Shown: positions 7,507 to 15,921, numbered from the stretch's first letter. The stretch: 35,999 bases of DNA from Fen-1077 sp964462865 (GCA_964462865.1 CAYWZO010000019.1:1-35999), one strand, 5' to 3'. The notes: generated by a model not told the origin, from the sequence alone. Made by a program: numbers and translations.

Positions 7507-8715
7507 TTAATCAACAATAGGCCTTTCGTTCAGCGGCCTGAACGTCACACCGGACTCCGCGCCGGGGAGGGGCTGGACCGGTTCGGTCAGCAGGAACCTG
7601 CCGGTCTTTATCCAGTCTTTTAGTATGGTGGCTATTTCCACCGCCCTAGGGTAACTGGAGCGGGAGGCCGTCGGCACGTTTTTCCCCTTGAGTTTGATGG
7701 TGCCGCTTTTCAAATCGGCATAGGAAACTTCGGCCAGGATATCAGGCTTGCGCTGCGGAAACGCGGTCGCATAGTCCACTACCGGCGCCAGGATATCGGC
7801 ATCAGTAATCTTGGTATATTCCAGGATTTCCTCTGATATTATGGGGATGGGCACACCTATGCCTACCGTCAGGCTGCACCCGTAACCGAGGACGCTCGTC
7901 CCCACCAGCCAGCGTGGGCTCATCTGTTTCAGGTCGCCGATGACGGCCAGCGTACCGGCGCCTTCTTTCGGGACACCTTTCTCCGTGCGGGGCACGCCGG
8001 GATTGAACTGCGTGCCCTGCCAGGCGATGAAGCCGGTACCACCTCCCAGGAATATCCGCGTGCCGATACCTATCGTCTTATAATACGGGTCGTTGAAGAG
8101 CGGCGAAAGCTGCCCCGCCGAGGAGTAGTTGGCGTTACCCAGGGCGGGCTTAAGGACGCCCATATAGGTATAAAGCATCCTGTCCGAGGTGTTCACCGCC
8201 ACGTTGTAGTTCTGGCAGGCGTTACGAACATTGAAGAGCACGGCTTCATTCAGGTCCTTGATGTTAATCCAGGTCTCCAGGCGCTTGCGCGGATAGCAGT
8301 CCGTGCCGTAGGCCGTGGCTACCAGCCGTATATCCTTGCCGGCTACCAGCTCTTCGATGACGTGGCCGCCGCCGTAGTTGAACCCGCCGGGATACAGCCG
8401 GTTACGCGGGTCGTCATCGGGTAGGGCGCCGGCACCCAGAAACAGGTCGGCGGCCGCCAGACCGGTATAGGCCGGGACGTCGTTGAGGTACGCACGGCCG
8501 CCCCCCAGCTTGATACGCGGGCTGGAGTGGCCGATGTTGAAGTAAACGCCAGAGGAGCACATGATACCGAAGGTGCCGGTGGTAACCACATCCACTTCCT
8601 GCGCGGTCTTCTGGACGCCTTTCCGCCGGGCGACATCGATAATCTCCTCGGCGGTGAAGACCACCGCTTTACCGGCTTTAATCTTTTCGTTTATTTCCTC
8701 GATTGTCTTAGACAT
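7507..8715 (-). CDS. COG1900/DUF39 homocysteine biosynthesis protein
   Basis: 402 residues covering the whole DUF39 (HcyBio) domain, without the C-terminal CBS domains some members have. Conserved cysteines sit at C53 (in GIMCSSG) and C140 (in GTDCYPRK), the two positions where catalytic cysteines are expected in the family. In methanogens this protein uses sulfide and aspartate semialdehyde to make homocysteine, replacing the activated-homoserine route. It is the first gene of a three-gene operon. It has its own promoter (8792-8763), divergent from aspS. The ATG is preceded only by a weak AAGGGC, just beyond a small hairpin at 8731-8746. Confidence 0.88.
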   Translation of the reverse strand: MSKTIEEINEKIKAGKAVVFTAEEIIDVARRKGVQKTAQEVDVVTTGTFGIMCSSGVYFNIGHSSPRIKLGGGRAYLNDVPAYTGLAAADLFLGAGALPDDDPRNRLYPGGFNYGGGHVIEELVAGKDIRLVATAYGTDCYPRKRLETWINIKDLNEAVLFNVRNACQNYNVAVNTSDRMLYTYMGVLKPALGNANYSSAGQLSPLFNDPYYKTIGIGTRIFLGGGTGFIAWQGTQFNPGVPRTEKGVPKEGAGTLAVIGDLKQMSPRWLVGTSVLGYGCSLTVGIGVPIPIISEEILEYTKITDADILAPVVDYATAFPQRKPDILAEVSYADLKSGTIKLKGKNVPTASRSSYPRAVEIATILKDWIKTGRFLLTEPVQPLPGAESGVTFRPLNERPIVD

Positions 8716-8762
8716 TTATAAACTGCCCTTGTCTCTACTGCGAGACGACGGGATTACATAAC

Positions 8763-8792
8763 ATTGTAGCAGAGAGAGTGCCATGAATACAA
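8763..8792 (-). promoter_or_regulatory. Promoter of the homocysteine operon
   Basis: Minus strand: TTGTAT (8792-8787), 18-nt spacer, TACAAT (8768-8763). The leader is about 40 nt and contains a hairpin with GTCTC/GAGAC arms (8731-8746) just before the weak ribosome-binding site. I see no known methionine riboswitch. Confidence 0.55.
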
Positions 8793-8800
8793 CTCTAATG

Positions 8801-8829
8801 TTGAAGCCCCTACCTGTATAAGCTATAAT
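8801..8829 (+). promoter_or_regulatory. Promoter of aspS
   Basis: TTGAAG (8801-8806), 17-nt spacer, TATAAT (8824-8829). It is divergent from the homocysteine operon promoter; the two -35 elements are 8 nt apart. The predicted start of transcription near 8836 excludes the upstream GTG (8835) as start codon and supports the TTG at 8865. Confidence 0.65.
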
Positions 8830-8864
8830 CAAAAGTGAACCCCGAAATGTCAAAGGAGACTGAT

Positions 8865-10658
8865 TTGTTCAGAACCCATACCTGCGGGTCTCTCGGGATA
8901 GAACATATTGGCACGGAGGTGACCCTGACCGGCTGGGTCAACCGCCGCCGCGACCACGGCAACCTGATTTTTATCGACCTGCGGGACCGGGAAGGCATTG
9001 TCCAGACGGTCTTTAATCCGGAAACTGCGCCGGCGACCATGAAAGCCGCCGGCGACCTGCGCAGCGAGTACGTAATTAAAGTCAACGGAAAGGTGACCCG
9101 GCGCCCGGAAGGTACGGAGAATCCTAAATTATCTACCGGTGAGGTAGAGGTCATCGCCAGCGAGATTGAGATTTTAAACACATCGAAAACACCCCCGTTC
9201 TATATCAACGAAGAGATAGAAATTGATGAAAGCCTGCGTTTAAAGTACCGCTACCTCGACCTGCGCCGCTCCCGCCTGAAAGAAAACCTATTGCTGCGCC
9301 ATAAAATCGTCAAGTTCATGCACGACTTTATGGATGCCCGGGGCTTCGTTGAGGTGGAAACACCCATCTTCGTGAAAAGCACCCCGGAGGGCGCGCGCGA
9401 CTACCTGGTGCCCAGCCGCGTCCATCCCGGCTGCTTTTACGCTTTACCCCAGTCGCCCCAGCAGCTCAAGCAGCTCCTGATGGTAGGCGGGCTGGAAAAG
9501 TACTACCAGCTGGCCCGCTGCTTCCGCGACGAAGACCTCCGCGCCGACCGACAGCCGGAACACACCCAGCTCGATGTGGAAATGAGCTTCGCCTCACAGG
9601 AAGACGTGCTGCAGCTCATAGAGGAACTTTACACGTCTCTGGTCCAAACGCTTACACCCGAACTCAAGGTAGCGAAACCTTTTCCGCGGCTGACTTACGC
9701 GGAGGCGATGGCACGCTATGCCTCGGACCGGCCCGATATCCGCTATGGCCTGGAGGTAACCGATATCACGGATATTGCCGCCAAAACGGAATTCGACGTG
9801 TTTAAAATGGCTATCTCCAACGGTGGCGTGGTGAAAGTTATCGCCGCCCCCGGCTGCGGTGAATATAACAAGAAACAGCTTGACGAGTTAAACCAGCTCG
9901 CCGTCAGCGCCGGTTCCAAAGGTTTGCTGACGATATCCCTGGGGACACCGGGTGGTGACATGGCCGGGCTGACCAGAGACATGGTGAAATCCGTCGCAGC
10001 CAGATATCTGACTTTAGAGCAGGTCAGGGAAATAGCAACCAGATGTCAGGCAAAAAAAGGCGACCTGCTGCTTATCGTCGCGGGTGTGCCGGACAGGATA
10101 TACCCGGCGCTGGACACCCTGCGCCGTGAAGTCGCCAGCCGCCTCAAGCTGGCCGACCCGAAAGAGCTGGCCTTCTGCTTCATCGTTGATTTTCCTCTGA
10201 TTCAACGCAATAAAGACACGGGGTGCTGGGAGGCGGTCAACAATCCCTTTACCCACCCGCGCGACGAGGACATACCGTTGCTGGATAACGCCCCGGACAA
10301 AGTCCACGGCAAGAACTACGACCTCGCCTGCAACGGACTGGAGCTTGCCAGCGGCAGCATCAGGATTCATCGTGCCGAACTCCAGAGAAAAATACTTAAG
10401 ATACTGGGTTATCAGGACGAAAAAATCGAAAATCTTTTCGGGCACATGCTGGAAGCCTTCGAATACGGCGCCCCGCCACACGGAGGCTTCGGCGCAGGTA
10501 TCGACCGCACGATGATGGTCCTCACCGGAGAGGATAACATCCGTGAGGTAGTAGCTTTCCCCAAGAACCAGGCCGCCATCGACCTTACTTTTAATGCGCC
10601 TTCGCCGGTCACCGAGGAGCAGCTTAAAGAACTGCATATCAGTCTGCAAGAAGATTAG
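8865..10658 (+). CDS. aspS: Aspartyl-tRNA synthetase
   Basis: 597 residues from a TTG at 8865, chosen because AAGGAG lies 6 nt upstream and the protein then begins with the family's FRTHTCGSL stretch. It has an N-terminal OB-fold anticodon-binding domain (about 1-130), a class II catalytic core and the bacterial GAD insertion (about 300-420). Motif 2 is seen around ARCFRDEDLRADRQPEHTQL and motif 3 around GFGAGIDRTMM. It charges tRNA-Asp; the bacterial-size enzyme may also act on tRNA-Asn, which cannot be judged from this gene alone. It begins a probable operon with tig and clpP. Confidence 0.95.
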   Translation: MFRTHTCGSLGIEHIGTEVTLTGWVNRRRDHGNLIFIDLRDREGIVQTVFNPETAPATMKAAGDLRSEYVIKVNGKVTRRPEGTENPKLSTGEVEVIASEIEILNTSKTPPFYINEEIEIDESLRLKYRYLDLRRSRLKENLLLRHKIVKFMHDFMDARGFVEVETPIFVKSTPEGARDYLVPSRVHPGCFYALPQSPQQLKQLLMVGGLEKYYQLARCFRDEDLRADRQPEHTQLDVEMSFASQEDVLQLIEELYTSLVQTLTPELKVAKPFPRLTYAEAMARYASDRPDIRYGLEVTDITDIAAKTEFDVFKMAISNGGVVKVIAAPGCGEYNKKQLDELNQLAVSAGSKGLLTISLGTPGGDMAGLTRDMVKSVAARYLTLEQVREIATRCQAKKGDLLLIVAGVPDRIYPALDTLRREVASRLKLADPKELAFCFIVDFPLIQRNKDTGCWEAVNNPFTHPRDEDIPLLDNAPDKVHGKNYDLACNGLELASGSIRIHRAELQRKILKILGYQDEKIENLFGHMLEAFEYGAPPHGGFGAGIDRTMMVLTGEDNIREVVAFPKNQAAIDLTFNAPSPVTEEQLKELHISLQED

Positions 10659-10674
10659 CCTAGCGGGAGGAAAC

Positions 10675-11994
10675 TTGAAAGTAACCAAGGAAAAAGTTGA
10701 AAACAGCCAGGCATACATCACCGTTGAGGTGGAACCGGACGAGATGGAACACGGCCTGGAGCACGGCTATCAGCACCTGGTAGCTAAGGCGAATATACCC
10801 GGGTTCCGTAAGGGGAAGGCCCCGCGGGCTGTGGTGGAACGTCACCTGGGTAGAGGAAAACTGCTGGAAGAAGCTATCGACCATCTCATTCCCGAGGCCT
10901 ACGAGAATGCCTGCAAGGAGCAGGCCATCGAGCCTTATGCCCAGCCGCAGGTGGAAATAACCCAGGCCGACCCGCTTATATTCAAAGCGGTCGTACCACT
11001 GGCGCCCACCGTCGAGCTGGGGGACTACCATGGTATCAGGATGGCCCCGGAACAGATTGACATAAAAGATGAGAATATCGACGCGGTCATCGAAGAACTG
11101 CGCCACCAGCACGCCTCCTGGGAGCCTGTTGAAAGACCGCTGGACTATAAAGACATGGCCGTCATCGATATTAACGGCACGGTCGATGACAGGCCTTATG
11201 TTAAAAAGGCGGCGGCGCAGTACCAGGTATTGAAAGAGGCCATCTCCCCGGCGCCCGGCTTCGCCGACGAGATTGTCAGCCTGAAGAAAGAAGAGGAAAA
11301 AGAGTTCACACTCACTTTCCCGGCGGACTATCCTAATAAAGAGGTGGCCGGGAAAGAGGCCCATTTCAAGGTCAGGCTCCACGAGATAAAAGAGGAAAAG
11401 CTCCCGGACCTTAACGACGACTTCCCCGCCCTGGTCTCCACCGAGTATAAAACGCTGGCCAGGCTGCGCGAGGAAGTAGCTAAAAATCTCAAGCTGCGCG
11501 TCGAAGAGCGCGCCCGGATGGACTTCGAGGAGAAAGTTATCAATGCCGCTGTTGAAAAAGCAAAAATCGAATATCCCCCGGTGCTGGTGGATATGGAAAT
11601 CAACCGCATCCTCAATGAGCAGGTCAGGCAGCTGCAAATGACGGGTCGGGGCATGGATGAATACTTAAGGAGCATAAACAAAACGGCCGAGGAGCTCCAC
11701 GAGGAATTGCGCCCGGTGGCTACGAAAAACGTGACGGCCTCGCTCCTGCTGGGGAAAGTGGCCGAGGTGGAGAAAATAGAAATACCTGAATCAGAAATTG
11801 ATAGCCGGCTTGATAACATGGTGATGGGCGTGGACGAGGCAAAGAAAGCGGAGATGCGTAAGTTATTTGATAATCCCCAGACCCGCGCTTCGCTGAAGCA
11901 ATCACTAATGGCGCGCAAGACCATCGACCGGCTGGCGGAGATAGCCAAAAATACCACGGAAACTAAAAAAGAGGCCAAGGAGGAGGGAAAATGA
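10675..11994 (+). CDS. tig: Trigger factor, ribosome-bound chaperone
   Basis: 439 residues from a TTG at 10675 preceded by GGGAGG; the open frame extends upstream into aspS but the family starts here. The ribosome-docking signature GFRKGKAP is at about residues 42-49. Next come an FKBP-like peptidyl-prolyl isomerase domain (about 150-245) and the helical C-terminal chaperone domain. It binds at the ribosomal tunnel exit and assists nascent chains. It is 16 nt after aspS and shares an ATGA overlap with clpP, the usual tig-clpP pairing. Confidence 0.95.
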   Translation: MKVTKEKVENSQAYITVEVEPDEMEHGLEHGYQHLVAKANIPGFRKGKAPRAVVERHLGRGKLLEEAIDHLIPEAYENACKEQAIEPYAQPQVEITQADPLIFKAVVPLAPTVELGDYHGIRMAPEQIDIKDENIDAVIEELRHQHASWEPVERPLDYKDMAVIDINGTVDDRPYVKKAAAQYQVLKEAISPAPGFADEIVSLKKEEEKEFTLTFPADYPNKEVAGKEAHFKVRLHEIKEEKLPDLNDDFPALVSTEYKTLARLREEVAKNLKLRVEERARMDFEEKVINAAVEKAKIEYPPVLVDMEINRILNEQVRQLQMTGRGMDEYLRSINKTAEELHEELRPVATKNVTASLLLGKVAEVEKIEIPESEIDSRLDNMVMGVDEAKKAEMRKLFDNPQTRASLKQSLMARKTIDRLAEIAKNTTETKKEAKEEGK

Positions 11995-12641
11995 ACAAGT
12001 ATCCATTGAACAATCTGCCCTTAAACATTATCCCGGGGGTGATAGAAACCGGGCCGAGGGGCGAAAGAATGTGGGACCTGTATTCCATGCTTTTGAAGGA
12101 ACGCATTATCATGCTCTTCACCCCCATCGCCGACCCTGTCGCCAATACCCTGATTGCCCAGTTTTTATACCTGGAGCGTGAGGACCCGGACCGGGACATC
12201 AACATGTATATCCAGAGTCCGGGGGGCGTTATCAGCGCCGGGCTGGCTATCTATGATACCATGCAGCTTATCCGCCCGCAGGTATCCACTATCTGCGTCG
12301 GCATGTCAGCCAGCATGGCCACCGTTCTGCTCTGCGCCGGGGCCAAGGGGAAGCGCTACGCCCTGCCCCACGCTACCATCCACATGCACCAGGCCAGTAG
12401 CGGTGTCCAGGGGCAAGCGGCAGATATGGTCATCGCCGCCCGTGAAATCATGCGGCAGCAGGATATCATCAAGGAAATCCTCGTCAAGCATACCGGCCAG
12501 CCCCCGGACAAGATAACCCATGATACTGACCGCGATTTCTATCTCAACCCGGAACAGGCGGTGGAGTACGGCATCATTGATGAGATTCTGAACAAGCCAT
12601 CCGATGATAAAGACGAGAAAGCCAAGAAGGAGAAGAAATAG
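11991..12641 (+). CDS. clpP: ATP-dependent Clp protease proteolytic subunit
   Basis: 216 residues. The catalytic triad is visible as S108 (in GMSASMA), H133 (in HMHQ) and D182 (in DTDRD). The C-terminus is a lysine-rich tail. It forms the tetradecameric serine protease chamber fed by ClpX or ClpA/C, none of which is in the window. The ATG overlaps the tig stop (ATGA), with GGAGG upstream, so translation is coupled. The usual clpX neighbour is missing downstream, where an accessory patch begins. Confidence 0.95.
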   Translation: MNKYPLNNLPLNIIPGVIETGPRGERMWDLYSMLLKERIIMLFTPIADPVANTLIAQFLYLEREDPDRDINMYIQSPGGVISAGLAIYDTMQLIRPQVSTICVGMSASMATVLLCAGAKGKRYALPHATIHMHQASSGVQGQAADMVIAAREIMRQQDIIKEILVKHTGQPPDKITHDTDRDFYLNPEQAVEYGIIDEILNKPSDDKDEKAKKEKK

Positions 12642-12648
12642 ATTAAAC

Positions 12649-12660
12649 TGTCATTGCGAG
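12649..12660 (+). repeat. Solitary TGTCATTGCGAG repeat core
   Basis: Exact copy of the 12-nt core that also starts the inverted-repeat elements at 30334 and 31262. It lies 8 nt after the clpP stop and directly before the GIY-YIG cassette. Confidence 0.6.
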
Positions 12661-12677
12661 GGATTAGGCAGTTTGTC

Positions 12678-12697
12678 ATTCTGGCGTAGGCCAGAAT
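12678..12697. repeat. 20-bp palindrome, left flank of the GIY-YIG gene
   Basis: ATTCTGGC, a 4-nt loop GTAG, then GCCAGAAT: a perfect 8-bp stem. Size and shape resemble the 20-bp dRS3 palindromes of Neisseria (ATTCCC-N8-GGGAAT). Its partner lies at 13004-13023. Confidence 0.7.
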
Positions 12698-12710
12698 CCA
12701 GGGGTAGGGC

Positions 12711-12998
12711 TTGAAGTCTTACTATGTTTATTTACTAGCTAGTAAGCGCAAAGGTACTCTTTATATTGGTGTTACCAATGACCTTGTAAAGCGAATTTAT
12801 GAACATAAAAACGGATTCGTAGAAGGTTTCACCAAGAAATATCATGTACATAAGCTGGTATATTACGAACAATGTGAGAGTATAGAATCATCTATTCAAC
12901 GCGAGAAGCATCTAAAAAGCTGGCATAGACAATGGAAAATCAGGTTGATAGAAGAAGCCAACCCAGAGTGGCAAGACCTTTATGATACAATAACCTAA
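12711..12998 (+). CDS. Small GIY-YIG nuclease-domain protein
   Basis: 95 residues, a single GIY-YIG domain of the small UPF0213/YhbQ type. The core is seen as YVYLL (residues 5-9), YIG (18-20), R28 and H32, with later E and K residues in EKHLKSW. It starts with TTG at 12711 after a GGGGTAGGGC purine run. Its composition is more AT-rich than clpP. The gene fills almost exactly the space between two 20-bp palindromes, so it may be a small mobile cassette. DNA cleavage or repair activity is inferred from the family. Confidence 0.8.
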   Translation: MKSYYVYLLASKRKGTLYIGVTNDLVKRIYEHKNGFVEGFTKKYHVHKLVYYEQCESIESSIQREKHLKSWHRQWKIRLIEEANPEWQDLYDTIT

Positions 12999-13003
12999 TG
13001 TGG

Positions 13004-13023
13004 ATTCCAGCCTTCGCTGGAAT
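13004..13023. repeat. 20-bp palindrome, right flank of the GIY-YIG gene
   Basis: ATTCCAGC, loop CTTC, then GCTGGAAT: a perfect 8-bp stem. Together with the bases on each side (GTC... and ...TCCA) it forms an imperfect inverted repeat with the left palindrome at 12678-12697. It begins 5 nt after the GIY-YIG stop codon. Confidence 0.7.
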
Positions 13024-13040
13024 GACATGTTATTATTTGG

Positions 13041-13319
13041 TTATTGATATTTTCTTTTATCGAACTCCGAGGACATATATTCCCAAATTGAGCTTATATG
13101 ATTGATCATTTTGATTAAATATTCCTTACATACAGTAATATCTTCATCTATAATTTTGCCAGTATCTTGCCTATAAATTATTGATACATCGTGTTCCGAA
13201 AAATCTAATGGTTTGTCACCCCATCCTGTTTTACGAGATGCTAAAGGAACAGTGTAATGATGAGTTGCTTGGTTTCTGTATTTTCGTACTTTAATAAACC
13301 AGTCTTCATTTCCTACCAT
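13041..13319 (-). CDS. HEPN-like fragment or small protein
   Basis: 92 residues, AT-rich compared with both neighbours. Residues 15-20 are RNQATH, matching the R-x4-H motif of HEPN ribonuclease-like domains, followed by a C-terminal helix with CKEYLIKMINHISSIWEYM. Normal HEPN proteins are about 130-200 residues with helices before this motif, so this looks like the C-terminal part of a once longer gene. It does have an AGGTG ribosome-binding site, placed over the formyltransferase stop. The HEPN call rests on one short motif and is tentative. Confidence 0.45.
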   Translation of the reverse strand: MVGNEDWFIKVRKYRNQATHHYTVPLASRKTGWGDKPLDFSEHDVSIIYRQDTGKIIDEDITVCKEYLIKMINHISSIWEYMSSEFDKRKYQ

Positions 13320-13330
13320 AAAATATTCAC

Positions 13331-14170
13331 CTAGCTCGTGAGTTCCCCCCTCACCGCCTCGTCTATCTCTTTGGTAAGATCATAACCGGGGATAATACGG
13401 CCGGCAGTGTCTATGACCTGCCGGTCTTTCGTTATCCTGACCTTGCCCTGGCTGAATACCTTGAGCGTGGCCACCACCAGCGGCAGCTCTCTGACGGCGC
13501 CGTGTGCCCGGATGGCTTTGAACAGCGGATTTTCCACGCCCTGCTCTTTTTTAATATCTTCAATGGATATCAACTGCATCTCATCCCAGTATTTATCAAA
13601 GCCCTCACCTCTGATGGAGAAGGTGCAGAAGGTAGCTGTGGGGCCCATGTCCAGCTCCGGGATAGCCACATGCATTTTTATCCCCTGCGTATACGCTCCC
13701 GTTTCAATCAGTTTCCAGATTACCTGCTGCCAGGTACCGGCCGGGCCGCCCGGGGCGGCCGGGTGCAGGTTGATGATATCATATTTTTCGCACATTACCG
13801 GGGTGGTGACCAGCATAAAGCCAGCCAGGACACACAGGTCGGGATGGAAATTGTCCAGCCGTTTGATAACCTCGTTATCATAGTCGATGCGCCATTGCGG
13901 TAGAGGCTGTGACAGGTCGGGATTGGGCATACCCCTCATCGCCCGGTACTTTTGATAAGAAAAGCTGACCAGCGGGATACCGCAGGCCTGCACCATATCG
14001 AGGTACTGGTCGGTCGGTTCGGTCTCGCCGCGTTCACGGCTGCAATAGACGAACTCTATATCCGCATCGAGTTCGCCTGACCTGATGGCGTCATACGCGG
14101 TCTTAAGAAGCGCTTTGGAGCCGGCGCCCCGGCCCATGGAAAACCAGCCTACTTTATAGCGCTTGCTCAT
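13331..14170 (-). CDS. PurN-like formyltransferase family protein
   Basis: 279 residues from the ATG at 14170, just after an AGGGGGTGA site overlapping the PHP stop. The 10-formyltetrahydrofolate transferase core is recognisable. The catalytic triad of PurN is kept as N134, H136 (in INLHPA) and D174 (in ELDMGP). It is longer than PurN (about 200 residues), with an insertion around residues 75-100 and a C-terminal extension. No purine genes are near. It is the last gene of the dprA-topA operon, directly behind a PHP phosphoesterase, so the true substrate is open. Chemistry is inferred from conserved residues. Confidence 0.75.
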   Translation of the reverse strand: MSKRYKVGWFSMGRGAGSKALLKTAYDAIRSGELDADIEFVYCSRERGETEPTDQYLDMVQACGIPLVSFSYQKYRAMRGMPNPDLSQPLPQWRIDYDNEVIKRLDNFHPDLCVLAGFMLVTTPVMCEKYDIINLHPAAPGGPAGTWQQVIWKLIETGAYTQGIKMHVAIPELDMGPTATFCTFSIRGEGFDKYWDEMQLISIEDIKKEQGVENPLFKAIRAHGAVRELPLVVATLKVFSQGKVRITKDRQVIDTAGRIIPGYDLTKEIDEAVRGELTS

Positions 14171-14172
14171 GT

Positions 14173-14829
14173 TCACCCCCTCTTGAACAGCTTTGTTTTC
14201 ACCCTGGCCCAGCCGCTGAATAAATGCACGAAGACGCCCGACCTCTTGCCGTATATCTTGCCGGCCGCCACCGCTTGAAGGAATTCCTCTTTAGTGTTGA
14301 AGTCCGGCATTTCAACGTAGGCGTTGCCGATTTCAAAAACGGTGTGGGCATCACTGCCGGCGCCCCCGGGCAGGCCGTGCTTCAGCGCGAAGTCGCGGGC
14401 CCGGTTGGAGTTGGCCGGCAGGGGGCTGCGCGAATTAAGCACTTCGATGAGGTCGATATCACCGGCGATGGCCTCAAGCACCTCGGTTTTCAAGGCCGAA
14501 CCGCGCATCGTTTCGAAGGGGTGGGGGATGTTCACCAGACCGCCCTGTGCCCGGATACGCTTGACCGCTTCCTGCGGGGTGATACCGCTGGGTATTGTTT
14601 CCTTGAGGAACATGCCCATAATTTCGCCGTGGGTGGTCAGGATTTCCTCGGCGACAATGACCTTGAAAGGGGCGATTTTCTGCATCTCCAGAGCGCCTTC
14701 GGCGGTACCGTGGTCGGCGATGGCAATACAGTTAATCCCCAGCTCCTGGCAGCGGCTTATAATCTTATCCAGTGGGGTCTGGCAGTCCATAGAGTATTTA
14801 GTGTGGATATGCAGGTCGGCTTTCAGCAA
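14173..14829 (-). CDS. PHP-domain metal-dependent phosphoesterase
   Basis: 218 residues with all PHP metal-binding motifs: DLHIHT (H7, H9), ADHG (D39, H40), E62 and H67, H103 in PHPF, and GSDAH (D160, H162). It is of the stand-alone type (PolX C-terminal/TrpH-like) that removes phosphate from nucleotides or small metabolites. It starts at TTG, after a GAGAG run. The stop overlaps the region of the formyltransferase start, so the two are translationally coupled. Confidence 0.85.
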   Translation of the reverse strand: MLKADLHIHTKYSMDCQTPLDKIISRCQELGINCIAIADHGTAEGALEMQKIAPFKVIVAEEILTTHGEIMGMFLKETIPSGITPQEAVKRIRAQGGLVNIPHPFETMRGSALKTEVLEAIAGDIDLIEVLNSRSPLPANSNRARDFALKHGLPGGAGSDAHTVFEIGNAYVEMPDFNTKEEFLQAVAAGKIYGKRSGVFVHLFSGWARVKTKLFKRG

Positions 14830-14847
14830 GGCTGGTCTCTCTTTCTT

Positions 14848-15921
14848 TTACATCTTGTTTTTGGAAGCTCCGGTAAGAGGTTTAACTATACCTTTTGTCA
14901 TGACGACAGTATCTTCGATTCTAACGCCGCCCCACCCCGGCAGGTAGACACCAGGCTCAATGGTGAACACCATGTTATCGGAAAGAACGTCTCTAGAGTT
15001 AGGGCCGAGGCGAGGTGATTCGTGTTCCGCCAGGCCGACGCCGTGACCCAGTGCGTGCCCGAAGGCATCAGCGTAACCGGCTTTCCGGATAATCTCCCGG
15101 GCTATCTTATCTGCTTCGTGGCCGGTCAAGCCTTGACGTATGTTCGAGAGTGCCGCCTCCTGCGCTTTAAGGACGGTATGATAGACCTTGATAAATTGCG
15201 CATCGGGCCGGCCGGCACAGATAGTACGGGAAAGGTCGGAAGCATAACCATTGACTCTGGCCCCCATGTCGATGACCACCGGCTCGCCGTCCCGAATAGC
15301 ACGGTCGGACGGCTTGTGGTGGGGCAAAGCGGCGTTCGGTCCCGAGGCCACGATAATCTCGAAAGGAAGCGACTGGCTGCCATTTTCCCGCATGGCCTTT
15401 TCCAGGTCCCAGGCTACCTGTTGCTCCGTCATACCGGCCCTGATGGCCCCGGCGACGTGTTCGAAGGCTTTATCCGTTATCGCCGAGGACCGGCTGATAA
15501 GTTCGATTTCCGGAGCCTCTTTGAGCGCCCGCAATGATTCCACCAGTCCCTTAACGGGAACCAGTTTAGATGTAACACCTTTTTTCTGCAGAGCCTGCTG
15601 TAACTGGCGGTGAAAGCCGAAGCTGACATCGGCAGCCTCGAATCCCAGCTTTTTAGTACCGGCATCATGCACCAGTCTGGGAAACCATTCGTTGATATTA
15701 CTGCCGATGCGCAATATCTCGAAGTCGGGCGCTTCCCGGGCGGCCTGCTCGGTATAGCGGAAGTCCGTGGCCAGCACTGCTTTCTCCGGGGTGATAAAAA
15801 GGTAGCCTGCGGTGCCGTCGAAGCCGGAGAGATAGCGCCGGTTGGCCGCCTGCGTGATAAAAACAGCATCGATTCTATTTTTCTCAAAGAGGCGGCGCAG
15901 TCTGGAGATGCGTTTATTCAT
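14848..15921 (-). CDS. M24 metallopeptidase (Xaa-Pro aminopeptidase type)
   Basis: 357 residues from the ATG at 15921, which overlaps the xerC stop by 8 nt; a much longer open frame upstream is only xerC read out of frame. An N-terminal creatinase-like domain (about 1-130) is followed by the pita-bread catalytic domain. Metal ligands appear as D-x10-D in the VIDMGARVNGYASDLSRT stretch, the H in GHALGHGVG, and two glutamates (FTIEPG and RIED). It removes N-terminal residues ahead of proline from peptides in the cytoplasm. GGGGAG lies about 14 nt before the start. Confidence 0.88.
   Translation of the reverse strand: MNKRISRLRRLFEKNRIDAVFITQAANRRYLSGFDGTAGYLFITPEKAVLATDFRYTEQAAREAPDFEILRIGSNINEWFPRLVHDAGTKKLGFEAADVSFGFHRQLQQALQKKGVTSKLVPVKGLVESLRALKEAPEIELISRSSAITDKAFEHVAGAIRAGMTEQQVAWDLEKAMRENGSQSLPFEIIVASGPNAALPHHKPSDRAIRDGEPVVIDMGARVNGYASDLSRTICAGRPDAQFIKVYHTVLKAQEAALSNIRQGLTGHEADKIAREIIRKAGYADAFGHALGHGVGLAEHESPRLGPNSRDVLSDNMVFTIEPGVYLPGWGGVRIEDTVVMTKGIVKPLTGASKNKM

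Noticed and set aside
10660..11637. 325-codon minus-strand open frame
   Set aside because: Antisense to trigger factor; no known motif in the product, and the plus-strand gene is unambiguous.
12649..13028. CRISPR array or insertion sequence after clpP
   Set aside because: Only two palindromes with a gene between them; no regular repeat-spacer pattern and no transposase.
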